Below are positions 16,105 through 26,364 of a DNA stretch of 64,000 bases, one piece after another. The notes under the pieces are model-generated. The model saw nothing but the letters and a program-made list of their open reading frames with translations, ran no database searches and was not told the DNA's origin. Numbering within the stretch: the stretch's first letter is position 1; each line of letters opens with the position of its first letter. The translations under genes were made by a program, and so were the position numbers. Origin of the DNA: Croceicoccus hydrothermalis (GTDB taxonomy: Bacteria > Pseudomonadota > Alphaproteobacteria > Sphingomonadales > Sphingomonadaceae); NCBI RefSeq assembly GCF_022378335.1, contig NZ_JAIQCI010000001.1, forward strand, positions 1-64,000, in the 5' to 3' direction.

Positions 16105-16311
16105 GTGAGCGCCGGTCGAATACGCATCTCGGGAACGCTGAGCCGCGGGAAGCGCGGAATGATCCTGACAACAACAGACGATGCCTGGATCATCGAATGC
16201 GACGAGATCAAGGACGACCTTATCGGCGCTAACGTCACCGTTGAGGGCGTTGTCGCAGGCATGAACCGTATCCATGCAGACTGGATTGGCGAAGAATCGC
16301 GGTCATCCTGA
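16105..16311 (+). CDS. small DUF5818-like protein
   Basis: The 68-residue protein contains the pattern SGTLSRGKRGMIL, WIIECDE and LIGANVTVEGVVAG, which resembles the short DUF5818 family common in sphingomonads. No function is known to me. The GTG at 16105 is chosen because AAGGGGG lies 5 bases upstream. An ATG at 16078 would overlap the transglycosylase gene. It is probably co-transcribed with that gene. Confidence 0.6.
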   Translation: MSAGRIRISGTLSRGKRGMILTTTDDAWIIECDEIKDDLIGANVTVEGVVAGMNRIHADWIGEESRSS

Positions 16312-16488
16312 TTCAAACAGTTGTGTCTTAGCGAATGGGAAGGGTCGCTCCATTCCCAATGCCAGTACGAAACTTGCATGGCTCCCCGCGTAAATGAGAC
16401 TTCAAACGAAACTTCCGCGGGTCAGTGCCGATCGTCACCGGAAGCCCGATCCGAACGATCGATCCACTTCCGATAAGGGTAGGACCGG

Positions 16489-17775
16489 CTATCTTGAAGG
16501 ATATTCCAATAGCTTCTGCGGCGATGGAAAAATGCCGAATATCATTCGCGCCCATTCGTCGGCTATCTCTCGCCGACGGTCGAGAAATGCCGCTCGATTG
16601 TAAACGCCTTCGGAGTCCGAAACGCCTTCGGGTAAATGCGCCAGCATGAGATCGATCACCAGTCGATCACTCGGAGTACCGTTTCGTTCGGCCCATTCGT
16701 TCATAATTGTTGAGAATGATGCTCGCCAGCCATGCGGGACATGCCTGCCCTGGTATCCACAGCGATTGTAGAAATAGCTCAAGGTATTCTCGCTCATTGG
16801 AATGCGGGCATTCCTGTTGCTGGGAAAGACCAGTGGTCCACGGCCGGTAAGCTGCTTTACGGCTCGCAGGACCGCGACCGCCTCAGGCGCTAGCGGCACA
16901 AGATGTTCGAAAGTATCTTCTCGTTTCAGCTCACTCGTAAGCTTCATATGACCGGGAGGAATTCGCCAGATCGCAGAGGTGGAGGGTTCTGAGCCTTCCC
17001 AATCGATGCCCTCCAGTTCGGTCCACGACATCGACCGCACGGCCCCAAGACGCTGGGCCGTCATCGCAACAAATCTCGAAGCAAGCTTGGTGAGCGGTGA
17101 GGCAAATTCGATCTCCGTTTTACGGATCATATCCTGCAAGCCTTCCACGCTGAGAATGGCGGGGCGCTTGCGGCTACGCGGTACCGGCTTGAGGGCTTTT
17201 CCAACGACGGCTGCTGGATCTCTGCCTGATCGACCCTCGGCAATTGCGTGCACAAAGACGGCAGACATCCTCTGCCGGACGCGATGGGCGGTCTCAATTG
17301 CGCCACGACGCTCAATTTTTCGAAGCACCGAAAGAACCACCGGCTCATCGATTTCTGTCACTGGCAGCGCACCGATCCACGGGAATATTTCCTTCTCGAG
17401 GCTAGTGATCACATCCCTCGCATGGACGGCAGACCAACGCTCCTCCTGCAGAGCAAACCAGTCCCTGGCCACAATCTCGAAAGTATTTGTTTTAGCCAAA
17501 GTCCGAGCAATGGCAGCCTTCTTGGCTTCGATGCCGGGATCTTTCCCATCTGCCAACAGCCTGCGCGCCTCTAGCTTACGCTCGCGAGCCTCCTGCAAGG
17601 AAAGTTCGGGATAGGTCCCCAAAATGAGCCTACGCTCCTTTCCCGCAAACCGATATTTCAACCGCCAACTGCGACGACCGGATTTAGCGACAAATAGGTA
17701 CAGCCCCTCGAAATCAGCGAGTTTGTAATCCTTCTCTTTCGCCTTCGCCTTCCGCACTGCAAGTTCGCTGAGCAT
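16489..17775 (-). CDS. tyrosine integrase of a genomic island
   Basis: The 428-residue protein has an N-terminal DUF4102-type arm-binding domain (LADFEGLYLFVAKSG, RRLILGTYPELSL), a core-binding SAM-like domain from about residue 100, and a catalytic domain with Arg in MTAQRLGAVRSMSW, His-x-x-Arg in PHGWRASF, His in LAHLPEG and the nucleophile Tyr in VYNRAAF. All catalytic positions are present, so the enzyme looks intact. The gene starts 157 bp from the 3' end of tRNA-Ser and points away from it, the usual layout for an element inserted at a tRNA gene. Confidence 0.92.
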   Translation of the reverse strand: MLSELAVRKAKAKEKDYKLADFEGLYLFVAKSGRRSWRLKYRFAGKERRLILGTYPELSLQEARERKLEARRLLADGKDPGIEAKKAAIARTLAKTNTFEIVARDWFALQEERWSAVHARDVITSLEKEIFPWIGALPVTEIDEPVVLSVLRKIERRGAIETAHRVRQRMSAVFVHAIAEGRSGRDPAAVVGKALKPVPRSRKRPAILSVEGLQDMIRKTEIEFASPLTKLASRFVAMTAQRLGAVRSMSWTELEGIDWEGSEPSTSAIWRIPPGHMKLTSELKREDTFEHLVPLAPEAVAVLRAVKQLTGRGPLVFPSNRNARIPMSENTLSYFYNRCGYQGRHVPHGWRASFSTIMNEWAERNGTPSDRLVIDLMLAHLPEGVSDSEGVYNRAAFLDRRREIADEWARMIFGIFPSPQKLLEYPSR

Positions 17776-17931
17776 CTGTGCCCCCAATTTTGCAATTCGA
17801 TGCCCCCAAATGTGCCCCCAAATGTGGCGGATCCCTATGGAAAAATCGAAACAAATAGAGAACACAAACTAGCCGAAAATGGCCAAAAATCAAGGAAAAC
17901 CGTGGGTTTCCGGACGCTTGAGGAAGGGTGA

Positions 17932-18022
<91 letters not shown>

Positions 18023-18190
18023 GCATCCGAGGTTCGTGCATCGCCTTTCGGCAACGGGTCGAACGAAGGCGGGCGGTTAACCGATGCGCCGCCCTTTGCC
18101 AAGAGGGCATTCGCAATTTATTCGCGTTTTCCTACATGCGCGAAATGGCGCTCGCTTGTTTCGATCCCGCCATGCGCCTATATTGGCGGC

Positions 18191-18616
18191 ATGAGCATCA
18201 ATTTCGGTTCCAATGAGATCGACACGGACGCGGGCAGGAAACGCTCCACGTTCTATTCCCCGCAGGCCGGACGGGCGGTCAGCGCCCCTGCGGTGACGAG
18301 CGCGCGATTCGCCATCGGCGACGTCGTCCGCCACCGCAAGCACGATTTCCGCGGCGTTATCTTCGATATCGACCCCGTCTTCGCCAATAGCGAGGAGTGG
18401 TACGAATCCATTCCCAAGGAACTGCGCCCGCGGCGCGAACAACCCTATTACCACCTGTTCGCGGAAAACGACGAAAGCAGCTATGTCGCCTATGTCAGTC
18501 AGCAGAACCTGACCGAGGACGGCATTTCAGGGCCGGTCGATCACCCCTCGATCGAGATGATCTTCGGCGAATTCACCGACGGCCGCTACCCGCTGCACCG
18601 CTCGCTCAGCCATTGA
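18191..18616 (+). CDS. hspQ: heat-shock protein HspQ / hemimethylated-DNA-binding YccV-like
   Basis: The 141-residue protein has an N-terminal extension and a YccV/HspQ domain from about residue 38: ARFAIGDVVRHRKHDFRGVIFDIDPVF, cut here into FAIGDVVRHR and FRGVIFDIDP, then PYYHLFAEN and YVSQQNL. In enterobacteria HspQ modulates Lon protease specificity. It ends 4 bases before the convergent ABC permease gene. The start at 18191 fits the domain, although the ribosome-binding site is weak. Confidence 0.85.
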   Translation: MSINFGSNEIDTDAGRKRSTFYSPQAGRAVSAPAVTSARFAIGDVVRHRKHDFRGVIFDIDPVFANSEEWYESIPKELRPRREQPYYHLFAENDESSYVAYVSQQNLTEDGISGPVDHPSIEMIFGEFTDGRYPLHRSLSH

Positions 18617-18620
18617 TCGG

Positions 18621-19487
18621 TCAGCTGCGGATCTTCCATCCCGACCGCAGCACCGCATAGACGATGAGCGCGAGCACGAGGTTGAGCACGCCGAGCCCGA
18701 TGGCCCCGTGAAGGACCGCCATGTTCGTATCGCCGATGTCGCTGCGCCCCAGAAAGCCGAAGCGAAAGCCTGAAATCACGTAGAAGAACGGGTTCAGCCG
18801 GCTGATCGACTGAAAGAACGGGGCGAGATTGTCGATGACATAGAACGTGCCCGACAGCAGCGCGAGCGGTGCCACCACGAAATTCGTGACCGCCGCGTTA
18901 TGGTCGAACTTTTCCGCCCAGATCGACGTCAGCATGCCGAGGAACGCCAGCATCGCGGTTCCCATCAAACCGAACCACACGATCGCCCACGGGTGCGGCG
19001 CGGCAAGGTCGACACCGGGATAGAGCGCCATCGCGAGCGCCACGGCCAGCCCGACCAGCACGCCGCGCGTTATCGCCGCGCCGACGATGGCGATCATCAG
19101 CTCCGCATTGGACAAGGGCGGCATGAGATAGTCGATGATCGTGCCCTGTATCTTCCCGCCAAGCAGGCTGAAGCTGGAATTGGCGAAGGCATTCTGCATC
19201 ATGCCCATCACGATGAGGCCAGGCGCGACGAAAGTGGCGAAATTCACGCCGAGGATTTCGCGCCCCGACCGGCCCAGCGCGACCGAGAAGATGACGAGGA
19301 ACAGGAGCGTCGTGATCGCCGGCGCCCAGATTGTCTGCGTCTGCACCTTGAAGAAACGGCGGACCTCTTTCATATAGAGCGTCCACAGCCCGAGTCCGTT
19401 GACACGGCCGATAACAGGCTCACCCGGCGCGCGAAAGCGCGAGACATGTTGCTTTATCGGGGCGGGCGTGATTTTCGGATCGTTCAT
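18621..19487 (-). CDS. ABC-2 type transporter permease
   Basis: The 288-residue inner-membrane protein has about six membrane segments, for example PAITTLLFLVIFSVAL and AIVWFGLMGTAMLAFLGML. It also has an ABC-2 signature near the end (NPFFYVISGFRFGFLG). Such permeases export drugs, polysaccharides or lipids together with an ATPase. No ATPase gene adjoins it here, so the partner must be elsewhere. It lies head to head with gcrA. Confidence 0.8.
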   Translation of the reverse strand: MNDPKITPAPIKQHVSRFRAPGEPVIGRVNGLGLWTLYMKEVRRFFKVQTQTIWAPAITTLLFLVIFSVALGRSGREILGVNFATFVAPGLIVMGMMQNAFANSSFSLLGGKIQGTIIDYLMPPLSNAELMIAIVGAAITRGVLVGLAVALAMALYPGVDLAAPHPWAIVWFGLMGTAMLAFLGMLTSIWAEKFDHNAAVTNFVVAPLALLSGTFYVIDNLAPFFQSISRLNPFFYVISGFRFGFLGRSDIGDTNMAVLHGAIGLGVLNLVLALIVYAVLRSGWKIRS

Positions 19488-19593
19488 ACAGTCGGTGCGG
19501 TTACCGGTATGCGAAAGGGATGGCAAGCAGCCCCGCCGCCTTCCACGCCGCGTCCGCACCCTGTCGGGCGAAAAGTTTTTGAACGGAGTATCC

Positions 19594-20322
19594 ATGAGCT
19601 GGACCGAGGAACGCATCGCCACGCTGACAAAGCTGTGGGAGGGCGGATCGACCGCATCGCAGATCGCAGAGGAACTGGGCGGTGTGAGCCGCAACGCGGT
19701 CATTGGCAAAGCGCATCGGCTGGGCCTGAAATCGCGGCCTTCGCCCGTGAAATCCGGCGAAAAGGCGAAGCCCAAACCGGCCAAGCCGAAGAAGGAGACC
19801 GCAACGCCCGAACCCGCGGCACCGGCCGCGCAACCGGTCGCGGCGAAACCTGCGCCGGAACCCGCGCCCGCCCCGGCACCCGCGGAACGCCCCGTCCGCG
19901 CGGAGGCCGCGCCCGCCCCGGCCCCGACCCCCGCCCCGGCCCCCGCAGCGAGCGAGGACGACGACGCACCCGCGCAGAAAAGCAGCCCGCGCATCGTGTC
20001 GGTCGGCCCCGGCGGCTTCCTGCGTCAGGGTCCGGGCGATCAGCAGCCGCCGATTCCCCCCGCGCCGCCGCGCCGGCTCGTCCCTGCAAAGCCCAGCCCG
20101 GAAATTGCGGACAAGACAAGCCTTCTCGACCTTAGCGAGCGGATCTGCCGCTGGCCCATGGGACATCCGGGCGAACCGGATTTCCATTTCTGCGGCGAGG
20201 CGGTCAATCCCGGCTTCCCCTATTGTGTCGAACATTGCGGCCGCGCGTATCAGGCGCAATTGCCGCGCGGTTCGCGCCGTCCCCCGCCGCCGCTGCCGTT
20301 CGGCGGTCCGCGCGTGCGTTGA
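19594..20322 (+). CDS. gcrA: cell-cycle regulator GcrA
   Basis: The 242-residue protein starts with the GcrA DNA-binding domain (MSWTEERIATLTKLWEGG, then SASQIA-type helix and SRNAVIGKAHRLGL). It ends with the conserved motif CRWPMGHPGEPDFHFCG and PYCVEHCGRAY. A long Ala/Pro-rich linker of about 90 residues joins them. GcrA binds sigma-70 and activates genes whose promoters carry GANTC methylated by CcrM. ACGGAG lies 7 bases before the ATG. An intrinsic terminator follows. Confidence 0.95.
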   Translation: MSWTEERIATLTKLWEGGSTASQIAEELGGVSRNAVIGKAHRLGLKSRPSPVKSGEKAKPKPAKPKKETATPEPAAPAAQPVAAKPAPEPAPAPAPAERPVRAEAAPAPAPTPAPAPAASEDDDAPAQKSSPRIVSVGPGGFLRQGPGDQQPPIPPAPPRRLVPAKPSPEIADKTSLLDLSERICRWPMGHPGEPDFHFCGEAVNPGFPYCVEHCGRAYQAQLPRGSRRPPPPLPFGGPRVR

Positions 20323-20344
20323 AATCCCGCTGAATTCGTGAAAG

Positions 20345-20377
20345 AGGGCGTCCGGGCCGACCGGGCGCCTTTTTTTA
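20345..20377 (+). terminator. intrinsic terminator of gcrA
   Basis: A GC-rich hairpin, AGGGCG with CGCCT and an inner CCGG/CCGG pair, is followed directly by seven T bases. Confidence 0.8.
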
Positions 20378-20449
20378 TGGCGGGTCTTTTTATCGCCCAT
20401 GACCAGTCGCCATGCTGGCCTTTGCGGGTTTCGTCGCTATCTGACGGGC

Positions 20450-21142
20450 ATGGACGAAACCCTCTATCTTGCCGCGGCGCTGATCGTTCCGCTCATCATC
20501 GCCATCGTCTTTCACGAGGTGTCGCACGGCTTCGTCGCGCGCATGCTGGGCGATCATACGGCGGAACAGATGGGGCGCCTCACGCTCAATCCCGTTCGCC
20601 ATGTCGATCCGGTCGGTACGCTGCTGGTGCCGGGCGTGCTGGCATTGTTGTCGATGCCGGTGTTCGGATGGGCAAAGCCCGTTCCGGTGGCAAAGAACCG
20701 CCTGCGCAATCCGCGCATCGGCATGATGCTCGTCGCGATCGCCGGGCCGGGGAGCAATTTCCTGCTGGCCGCTATCGGTGCGGTGCTGCTGGGCACGGTT
20801 GTGGCGGGGGCCGGGCCGGATGCGGGGGGCATCGCCGGTTTTGGCCTGACGTCGCTTTATTATTTCATCGCCATCAACATTTTCCTCGCGCTGTTCAATC
20901 TTCTGCCCATCCCGCCCTTCGACGGGTCGCATATCGTGGAAGGGCTGCTCCCGCGCCGGGCGATCCCGGCCTATGAGCGGCTGCGTCCGGCAGGTTTTGC
21001 GCTGGTGCTGATCCTGTTGCTCGTGGTGCCCTATGTATTCCCGGGGCTTGGCATCGTGGAAAATGTCATCCTGCCGCCGGTGCAATGGCTGCTTGCCAAA
21101 TATATCGGCATCGCGGACCTCGTCGCCGGGGTCCGCGCGTGA
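20450..21142 (+). CDS. site-2-protease-like M50 membrane metallopeptidase
   Basis: The 230-residue protein has about five membrane segments. The zinc site is HEVSH at residues 22-26, and the second motif NLLPIPPFDG supplies the third ligand. Other conserved parts are GRLTLNP and AIAGPGSNFLLA. It is the short rhomboid-independent type without a PDZ domain, and its substrate is unknown. Its stop overlaps the truB GTG start by four bases (GTGA). Confidence 0.88.
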   Translation: MDETLYLAAALIVPLIIAIVFHEVSHGFVARMLGDHTAEQMGRLTLNPVRHVDPVGTLLVPGVLALLSMPVFGWAKPVPVAKNRLRNPRIGMMLVAIAGPGSNFLLAAIGAVLLGTVVAGAGPDAGGIAGFGLTSLYYFIAINIFLALFNLLPIPPFDGSHIVEGLLPRRAIPAYERLRPAGFALVLILLLVVPYVFPGLGIVENVILPPVQWLLAKYIGIADLVAGVRA

Positions 21143-22104
21143 CGAACGGGTGGATCATCCTCGACAAGCCGCTCGCACTCGGATCGACGCAGGCGGTTTC
21201 GGCGGTGAAGCGCAATTTGCGCGAGGCGGGGCTGGGCAAGGTAAAGGTGGGCCATGGCGGCACGCTCGACCCGCTGGCGACCGGTGTCCTGCCGATCGCA
21301 TTGGGCGAGGCGACGAAGCTTGCAGGCCGGATGCTCGACGCGACGAAGGAATATGCCTTTACCGTGCAGTTCGGGCGCGAGACCGACACGCTCGACACAG
21401 AAGGCGCGGTGATTGCCGAAAGTGACCGGCGCCCGCCGTTCGCTGCGATCGCGGCCGTGCTCGACCATTTCACCGGTGCGATCGATCAGGTCCCGCCGGC
21501 CTATTCCGCGCTCAAGATCGATGGTCGGCGCGCCTATGACCGTGCGCGCGCGGGGGAGGACGTGGCGATGGCGTCGCGCCGCGTCACGATCCACACGCTC
21601 ACCTTCGCGTCGGAGCGGCGGGACGATGGTATCGCGGGCACATTCGCGACGGCGGGCGGAAGGCCCGACCCCTACGACCCTGCCGCCCCGCTCGAACTCG
21701 CCGAATCGGTGACGTTGCTGGCAAAAGTGTCGAAGGGTACCTATATACGGTCCCTGGCGCGCGATATTGCGCGGGCGCTGGGCACTTATGGCCATGTGAC
21801 GATGCTGCGCCGCACGCGCGCAGGGCCGTTCGCCGAGGCGCAGGCGATTTCGCTGGACATGCTGAACGAAATCGGCAAGGGCGCGCCACTTGAACGCATT
21901 CTCCTGCCGGTAGAGGCGGGGCTGGACGACATCCCGGCCCTCTCCCTTTCCCCGGACGCGGCAGGGGCGGTCCGACAGGGTCGCAAATTGTCCGGGCTTG
22001 CCGAACCCGACGGAACCTACTGGGCGAAATCGGGCGAAACGCCGGTCGCCCTCATCGAGGTCGCGGATGGCGAGGCAAGGGTCCTTCGGGGCTTCAACCT
22101 TTAA
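21139..22104 (+). CDS. truB: tRNA pseudouridine-55 synthase
   Basis: The 321-residue enzyme makes pseudouridine 55 in the T loop of tRNAs. The catalytic Asp44 is in [13 protein letters not shown], and [10 protein letters not shown] and [10 protein letters not shown] are family motifs. The GTG start is supported by the four-base overlap with the M50 gene and by the domain beginning NGWIILDKP directly. It is followed by rpsO and pnp, a common bacterial order. Confidence 0.95.
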   Translation: MTNGWIILDKPLALGSTQAVSAVKRNLREAGLGKVKVGHGGTLDPLATGVLPIALGEATKLAGRMLDATKEYAFTVQFGRETDTLDTEGAVIAESDRRPPFAAIAAVLDHFTGAIDQVPPAYSALKIDGRRAYDRARAGEDVAMASRRVTIHTLTFASERRDDGIAGTFATAGGRPDPYDPAAPLELAESVTLLAKVSKGTYIRSLARDIARALGTYGHVTMLRRTRAGPFAEAQAISLDMLNEIGKGAPLERILLPVEAGLDDIPALSLSPDAAGAVRQGRKLSGLAEPDGTYWAKSGETPVALIEVADGEARVLRGFNL

Positions 22105-22126
22105 CAGGATGTCGCGGAGTAAGACT

Positions 22127-22396
22127 ATGTCGGTTACCGCCGAAGAAAAACAGCAGATCATCCAGGACCACGCCCGCCACGAAGGCGACACGGGCAGCCC
22201 GGAAGTGCAGGTCGCCATCCTGACCCAGCGCATCCGCAACCTGACCGGTCACTTCGACGCGAACCACAAGGATAACCATTCGCGTCGCGGCCTGCTGGTC
22301 ATGGTCAACAAGCGTCGTAGCCTGCTCGCCTATCTGAAAAAGATCGATGTCGAGCGGTATAACGACCTGATCAAGAAACTGGGCCTGCGCAAGTAA
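22127..22396 (+). CDS. rpsO: ribosomal protein uS15
   Basis: The 89-residue protein matches S15 along its whole length ([19 protein letters not shown], then HSRRGLL and RRSLLAYLK). It binds 16S rRNA in the small subunit platform. GCGGAG precedes the ATG by 8 bases. It lies 22 bases after truB. Confidence 0.97.
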   Translation: MSVTAEEKQQIIQDHARHEGDTGSPEVQVAILTQRIRNLTGHFDANHKDNHSRRGLLVMVNKRRSLLAYLKKIDVERYNDLIKKLGLRK

Positions 22397-22411
22397 GCCG
22401 AGAGTTACGGG

Positions 22412-22441
22412 AAAGCGGCCTCATCAAACGGGCCGCTTTTT
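22412..22441 (+). terminator. intrinsic terminator after rpsO
   Basis: AAAGCGGCC pairs with GGCCGCTTT across a short loop and is followed by a run of five T bases. Confidence 0.85.
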
Positions 22442-22614
22442 CGCTTATGGGGATCGGGCCATGCCGCGACCCCGGATCAATGGGCAAGGCGAACGCAATC
22501 CGGCGTCGCCGCCCGAAAACAGGGGCCGATTTGCCCCGCACCGGACCGGGACGGTTATTCCCGCACAAGCAAACCCCGCCCGTGCAATCTGGCCGGCGGG
22601 ATTGAGGAAAATAC

Positions 22615-24924
22615 ATGTTCGACACGAAAACCGTATCGATCGAGTGGGGCGGCAAGACGCTGACACTCGAAACCGGGCGCATCGCCCGACAGGCCGATGG
22701 CGCCGTTCTGGCGACCTATGGCGAAACCGTGGTGCTGTGCGCCGTCACCGCCGCGCGCAATGTGAAGGAGGGGCAGGATTTCTTCCCCCTCACCGTTCAC
22801 TACCAGGAAAAATTCTCGTCCGCCGGGCGCATTCCCGGCGGCTTCTTCAAGCGGGAACGCGGCGCGACCGAAAAGGAAACGCTGACCAGCCGTTTGATCG
22901 ACCGTCCGATCCGTCCGCTCTTCCCCGAAGGGTTCTATAACGAGATCAACGTCATCGCGCAGGTCATGTCCTATGATGGCGAGACCGAACCCGATGTCGT
23001 GGCGATGATCGCCGCGTCCGCCGCGCTGACCATTTCGGGCGTGCCCTTCATGGGTCCGATCGGCGCATGCCGCGTCGGTTATGAGGACGGCGAATACACG
23101 CTGAACCCGTCACAGGCGCATGCCGCCGACACCGCGCTCGACCTGATCGTGGCGGCGACCGGCAATGCCGTGATGATGGTCGAATCCGAAGCCAAGGAGC
23201 TTTCGGAAGAAATCATGCTGGGCGGCGTGATGTTCGCCCATGATGAGTGCAAGAAGGTCGTCAACGCGATCATCGATCTTGCCGAACAGGCCGCGAAGGA
23301 TCCGTGGGAACTCGCGCCTGTCGAGGACAAGAGCGCCACGCTCGACGAGCTGCGCGCGCTCATCGGCGACGATCTCGCCGCGGCCTATCGCCTGACCGAC
23401 AAGCAGGAGCGGCAGAACGCCGTGAACGCCGCCCGGACCAAGGCGCGCGAGCATTACGAAAATCAGGAAGCGGCCGACCCGGCGGAATATCTGGGCAAGC
23501 TCAAGCTGGTCAAGAAGCTGGAAAGCGACATCGTGCGCAAGGCCATCCTGAAGGACGGCACCCGCATCGACGGCCGCACCACCACGCAGGTCCGCCCGAT
23601 CGAGGCGATCGTCGGCCTGCTCCCCCGCACCCACGGTTCGTCGTTGTTCACGCGCGGCGAGACGCAGGCGATCTGCACCACGACCCTTGGCACCAAGGAA
23701 TCGGAGCAGATGATCGACGGGCTCGAGGGTCTGACCTATTCGAACTTCATGCTGCACTACAACTTCCCGCCCTATTCGGTCGGCGAAGTGGGTCGGTTCG
23801 GGGCGCCCAGCCGCCGCGACATCGGCCATGGCAAGCTCGCGTGGCGCGCGCTGCGTGCGGTGCTGCCGACGAAGGACGATTTCCCCTACACGATCCGCGT
23901 TCTGTCCGACATCACCGAGTCCAATGGCTCGTCCTCGATGGCGACGGTATGCGGCGGCTGTCTGTCCATGATGGACGCCGGCGTGCCGGTGACCCGCCCG
24001 GTTTCGGGCATCGCCATGGGTCTCATCCTCGAAGGCGAGGAGTTCACTGTTCTGTCCGACATTCTGGGTGACGAAGATCACCTCGGCGACATGGACTTCA
24101 AGGTGGCCGGGACCGAACAGGGCATCACCTCGCTCCAGATGGACATCAAGGTCGCGGGCATCACGCGCGAGATCATGACCCAGGCGCTGAGCCAGGCGAA
24201 GGAAGGCCGCGCGCATATCCTCGGCGAAATGACCAAGGCGCTGGGCTCCGCCCGCACCGAGATTTCGCAGCACGCGCCGCGCATCGAAACGATCCAGATC
24301 GACAAGTCGAAGATCCGCGATGTCATCGGGACCGGCGGCAAGGTGATCCGCGAAATCGTCGCCGAAACCGGCGCGAAGGTGGACATCGACGATGAGGGCC
24401 TGATCAAGATCAGCAGCTCCGACAACAGCCAGATCGAGGCCGCGAAGAAGTGGATCGAGGGCATCGTCGAGGAAGCCGAAGTCGGCAAGATCTACACCGG
24501 CAAGGTCGTCAACATCGTAGATTTCGGCGCGTTCGTGAACTTCATGGGTGGCAAGGACGGGCTCGTCCACGTGTCCGAAATGAAGAACGAGCGCGTGGAA
24601 AAGCCGACCGACGTCGTGTCCGAAGGGCAGGAAGTGAAGGTCAAGGTGCTCGAGATCGATCAGCGCGGCAAGGTGCGCCTGTCGATGCGCGTCGTTGACC
24701 AGGAAACCGGTGAAGAGCTTGAAGATACTCGCCCGCCGCGCGAACCGCGTAGCGACCGCGGCGAGCGTTCCGATCGCGGCGGTGATCGCCGTCCGCGCCG
24801 TGATGGCGACCGGGGTGGCCGTGGCGGCCGCGGTCCGCGCCGTGAGGGCGGCAATCGTGGCGGCCCGGTGGACAAGGGCGAAGGCCCCGATCACATGCCG
24901 GCGTTCCTTAAGGACGACGATTGA
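22615..24924 (+). CDS. pnp: polyribonucleotide nucleotidyltransferase
   Basis: The 769-residue exoribonuclease degrades RNA with phosphate in the 3'-to-5' direction. Two RNase PH domains are present (first about residues 10-140, second about 315-540 with [13 protein letters not shown]), followed by KH ([19 protein letters not shown] region) and S1 ([20 protein letters not shown] region) domains. The last 60 residues are rich in Arg and Gly ([15 protein letters not shown] and similar), more than in E. coli PNPase, and may add RNA contacts. Confidence 0.97.
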   Translation: MFDTKTVSIEWGGKTLTLETGRIARQADGAVLATYGETVVLCAVTAARNVKEGQDFFPLTVHYQEKFSSAGRIPGGFFKRERGATEKETLTSRLIDRPIRPLFPEGFYNEINVIAQVMSYDGETEPDVVAMIAASAALTISGVPFMGPIGACRVGYEDGEYTLNPSQAHAADTALDLIVAATGNAVMMVESEAKELSEEIMLGGVMFAHDECKKVVNAIIDLAEQAAKDPWELAPVEDKSATLDELRALIGDDLAAAYRLTDKQERQNAVNAARTKAREHYENQEAADPAEYLGKLKLVKKLESDIVRKAILKDGTRIDGRTTTQVRPIEAIVGLLPRTHGSSLFTRGETQAICTTTLGTKESEQMIDGLEGLTYSNFMLHYNFPPYSVGEVGRFGAPSRRDIGHGKLAWRALRAVLPTKDDFPYTIRVLSDITESNGSSSMATVCGGCLSMMDAGVPVTRPVSGIAMGLILEGEEFTVLSDILGDEDHLGDMDFKVAGTEQGITSLQMDIKVAGITREIMTQALSQAKEGRAHILGEMTKALGSARTEISQHAPRIETIQIDKSKIRDVIGTGGKVIREIVAETGAKVDIDDEGLIKISSSDNSQIEAAKKWIEGIVEEAEVGKIYTGKVVNIVDFGAFVNFMGGKDGLVHVSEMKNERVEKPTDVVSEGQEVKVKVLEIDQRGKVRLSMRVVDQETGEELEDTRPPREPRSDRGERSDRGGDRRPRRDGDRGGRGGRGPRREGGNRGGPVDKGEGPDHMPAFLKDDD

Positions 24925-24955
24925 TCCGACCGCCGCAAGGCATCGGACACGAAAC

Positions 24956-24990
24956 GGGCCGCGAGGGGAAACCTTCGCGGCCCTTTCTTT
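24956..24990 (+). terminator. intrinsic terminator after pnp
   Basis: GGGCCGCGA pairs with TCGCGGCCC across a 10-base loop and is followed by TTTCTTT. Confidence 0.85.
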
Positions 24991-25085
24991 GTGCCGCTGC
25001 AGGTGCCATGCGCGCGGCGCACGAAAAGCGGCGAGGCGCATTACAGCCGCCCCGGCAAACGATCCCGGTGATGTGAGGAGGAGAC

Positions 25086-25161
<76 letters not shown>

Positions 25162-25230
25162 GTTCCAGTCATATCCGCCGGATTGTGTTCATCCGGCGGA
25201 CGCGGCGCTGTTACCGCATGATGCGGCTGA

Positions 25231-25266
25231 GGCAAAGGGGGAATTTTTCAAAAACCGCCCTTTGCC
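25231..25266 (-). terminator. hairpin downstream of the lipoprotein gene
   Basis: GGCAAAGGG and CCCTTTGCC form a 9-bp stem whose loop holds facing T5 and A5 runs. It lies 13 bases after the stop of the minus-strand lipoprotein gene and before tRNA-Ala, so it may end that transcript. Confidence 0.55.
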
Positions 25267-25279
25267 CGCCTGTCATCGA

Positions 25280-26194
25280 TTATTGCCCGGTGGTGGTTAC
25301 TGGGGTGGTTGCGCCCGGAGCAACCGGCGCTTCCTGAGCCGGGGGGGCCGGCACGATCTGCGGTTGCAGAACGGGCGGAATGGCATTGACCGGGTCGGTC
25401 ACGACCGTCGCTCCGGGCGCGGGCACGCCAGCGTTGGACGGCGCGGGATCGACGGGATTGCCATTCGCATCGACGGCAACCGGTGCAATGCTGGGCGCGG
25501 GCGCGAAACTGCGCGGCGTGTAGGGGTAAGGCTCCCCATAGGTGGCGAGATATTGGGCCTCCCACGCGGCGGCGTCTTCCTTGTAGGCTTCGTACCGCTC
25601 GAAAAAGGCGAGAAACGGTTCTTCCAGGCGAAGCAGCAGACCCGGGGCCGCCTCGCTCAGCCCGCCCTTCGGCATCGAGGCCAGCTCTTCGCTCACCGCA
25701 AGAGCGATCGGGCAGAACTCGTCCTCCATCGCAGGAAGGGCGAAATAATTATAGACCTGCGTCATGTAGGCGTCCTGCGGATCGCGGAACGATGGGCCGT
25801 ATTTCTGGCGAAATTCGCTATCCACCGTGCGCCCTGCGGCGGCGAGATCGCGCGTGTGCGTGCCGAGAAACGCGCCATAGCGCTCCGCCATCGGTTCATA
25901 GATCACGCCGTCGCAATTGAGCGCCGCCACGTTATAGGCGGAACGCAGGTTCCAGACCGCCTGCGCCGGGGTCACCCATGTGTTGACCGTCTGACGCACG
26001 CCGGTCGGATCGGTGCGCGGAACCTGAAGCCCTTCGTGGGCGCGGTTCGGCGCAAGCGGCCGCGCGGGAAATGCTTCCGGCTCAGGCGGCGGCGGCGGGG
26101 GCGGTGCCGGTTCGGGCGTGGAGGAACACGCCGCGATCGCGGTCATGCTGGCCAGGGCGGCCAGTCGAAAAATCGTGGAAATGCGTCCCGCCAT
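25280..26194 (-). CDS. conserved lipoprotein of unknown function
   Basis: The 304-residue protein has a lipoprotein signal with lipobox IAAC (Cys23). A Pro-rich stretch follows, then a helical domain of about residues 60-230 (TPAQAVWNLRSAYNVAALNCDG region), and a Pro/Ala/Thr-rich C-terminus. Two Cys in the domain (LNCDG and EFCPIA) could form a disulfide. It is probably anchored in the outer or inner membrane facing the periplasm. I do not recognise a named domain. Confidence 0.75.
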   Translation of the reverse strand: MAGRISTIFRLAALASMTAIAACSSTPEPAPPPPPPPEPEAFPARPLAPNRAHEGLQVPRTDPTGVRQTVNTWVTPAQAVWNLRSAYNVAALNCDGVIYEPMAERYGAFLGTHTRDLAAAGRTVDSEFRQKYGPSFRDPQDAYMTQVYNYFALPAMEDEFCPIALAVSEELASMPKGGLSEAAPGLLLRLEEPFLAFFERYEAYKEDAAAWEAQYLATYGEPYPYTPRSFAPAPSIAPVAVDANGNPVDPAPSNAGVPAPGATVVTDPVNAIPPVLQPQIVPAPPAQEAPVAPGATTPVTTTGQ

Positions 26195-26364
26195 ACTATG
26201 CGACCCTCTCTCAATCCGGGGAGAAATACTGACCTTCGATCTGACCGATGGGCGATGACCGCAGCGTGAAGCGCCTCAGGCCTTCGAACAGGCTTCGGCC
26301 ATGAAACAGATCGTGTCCGAACCCCTTATGCGCCAAGGCGGGGCCGCTCGTAAATGGCGAATGT

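Noticed and set aside
1-17900. Second copy of the tRNA-Ser 3' end as the left att site
   Set aside because: I read for GGTTCGAATCCCACC and its complement and did not notice a second copy. By-eye reading is not decisive, so I report only one end.
19800-19960. Repeat array or CRISPR-like tract in the gcrA region
   Set aside because: The repeated CCCGCC and GCCCCGGCC units are codons of the Ala/Pro-rich linker of GcrA, with no spacers. I see no CRISPR array or cas gene in the window.
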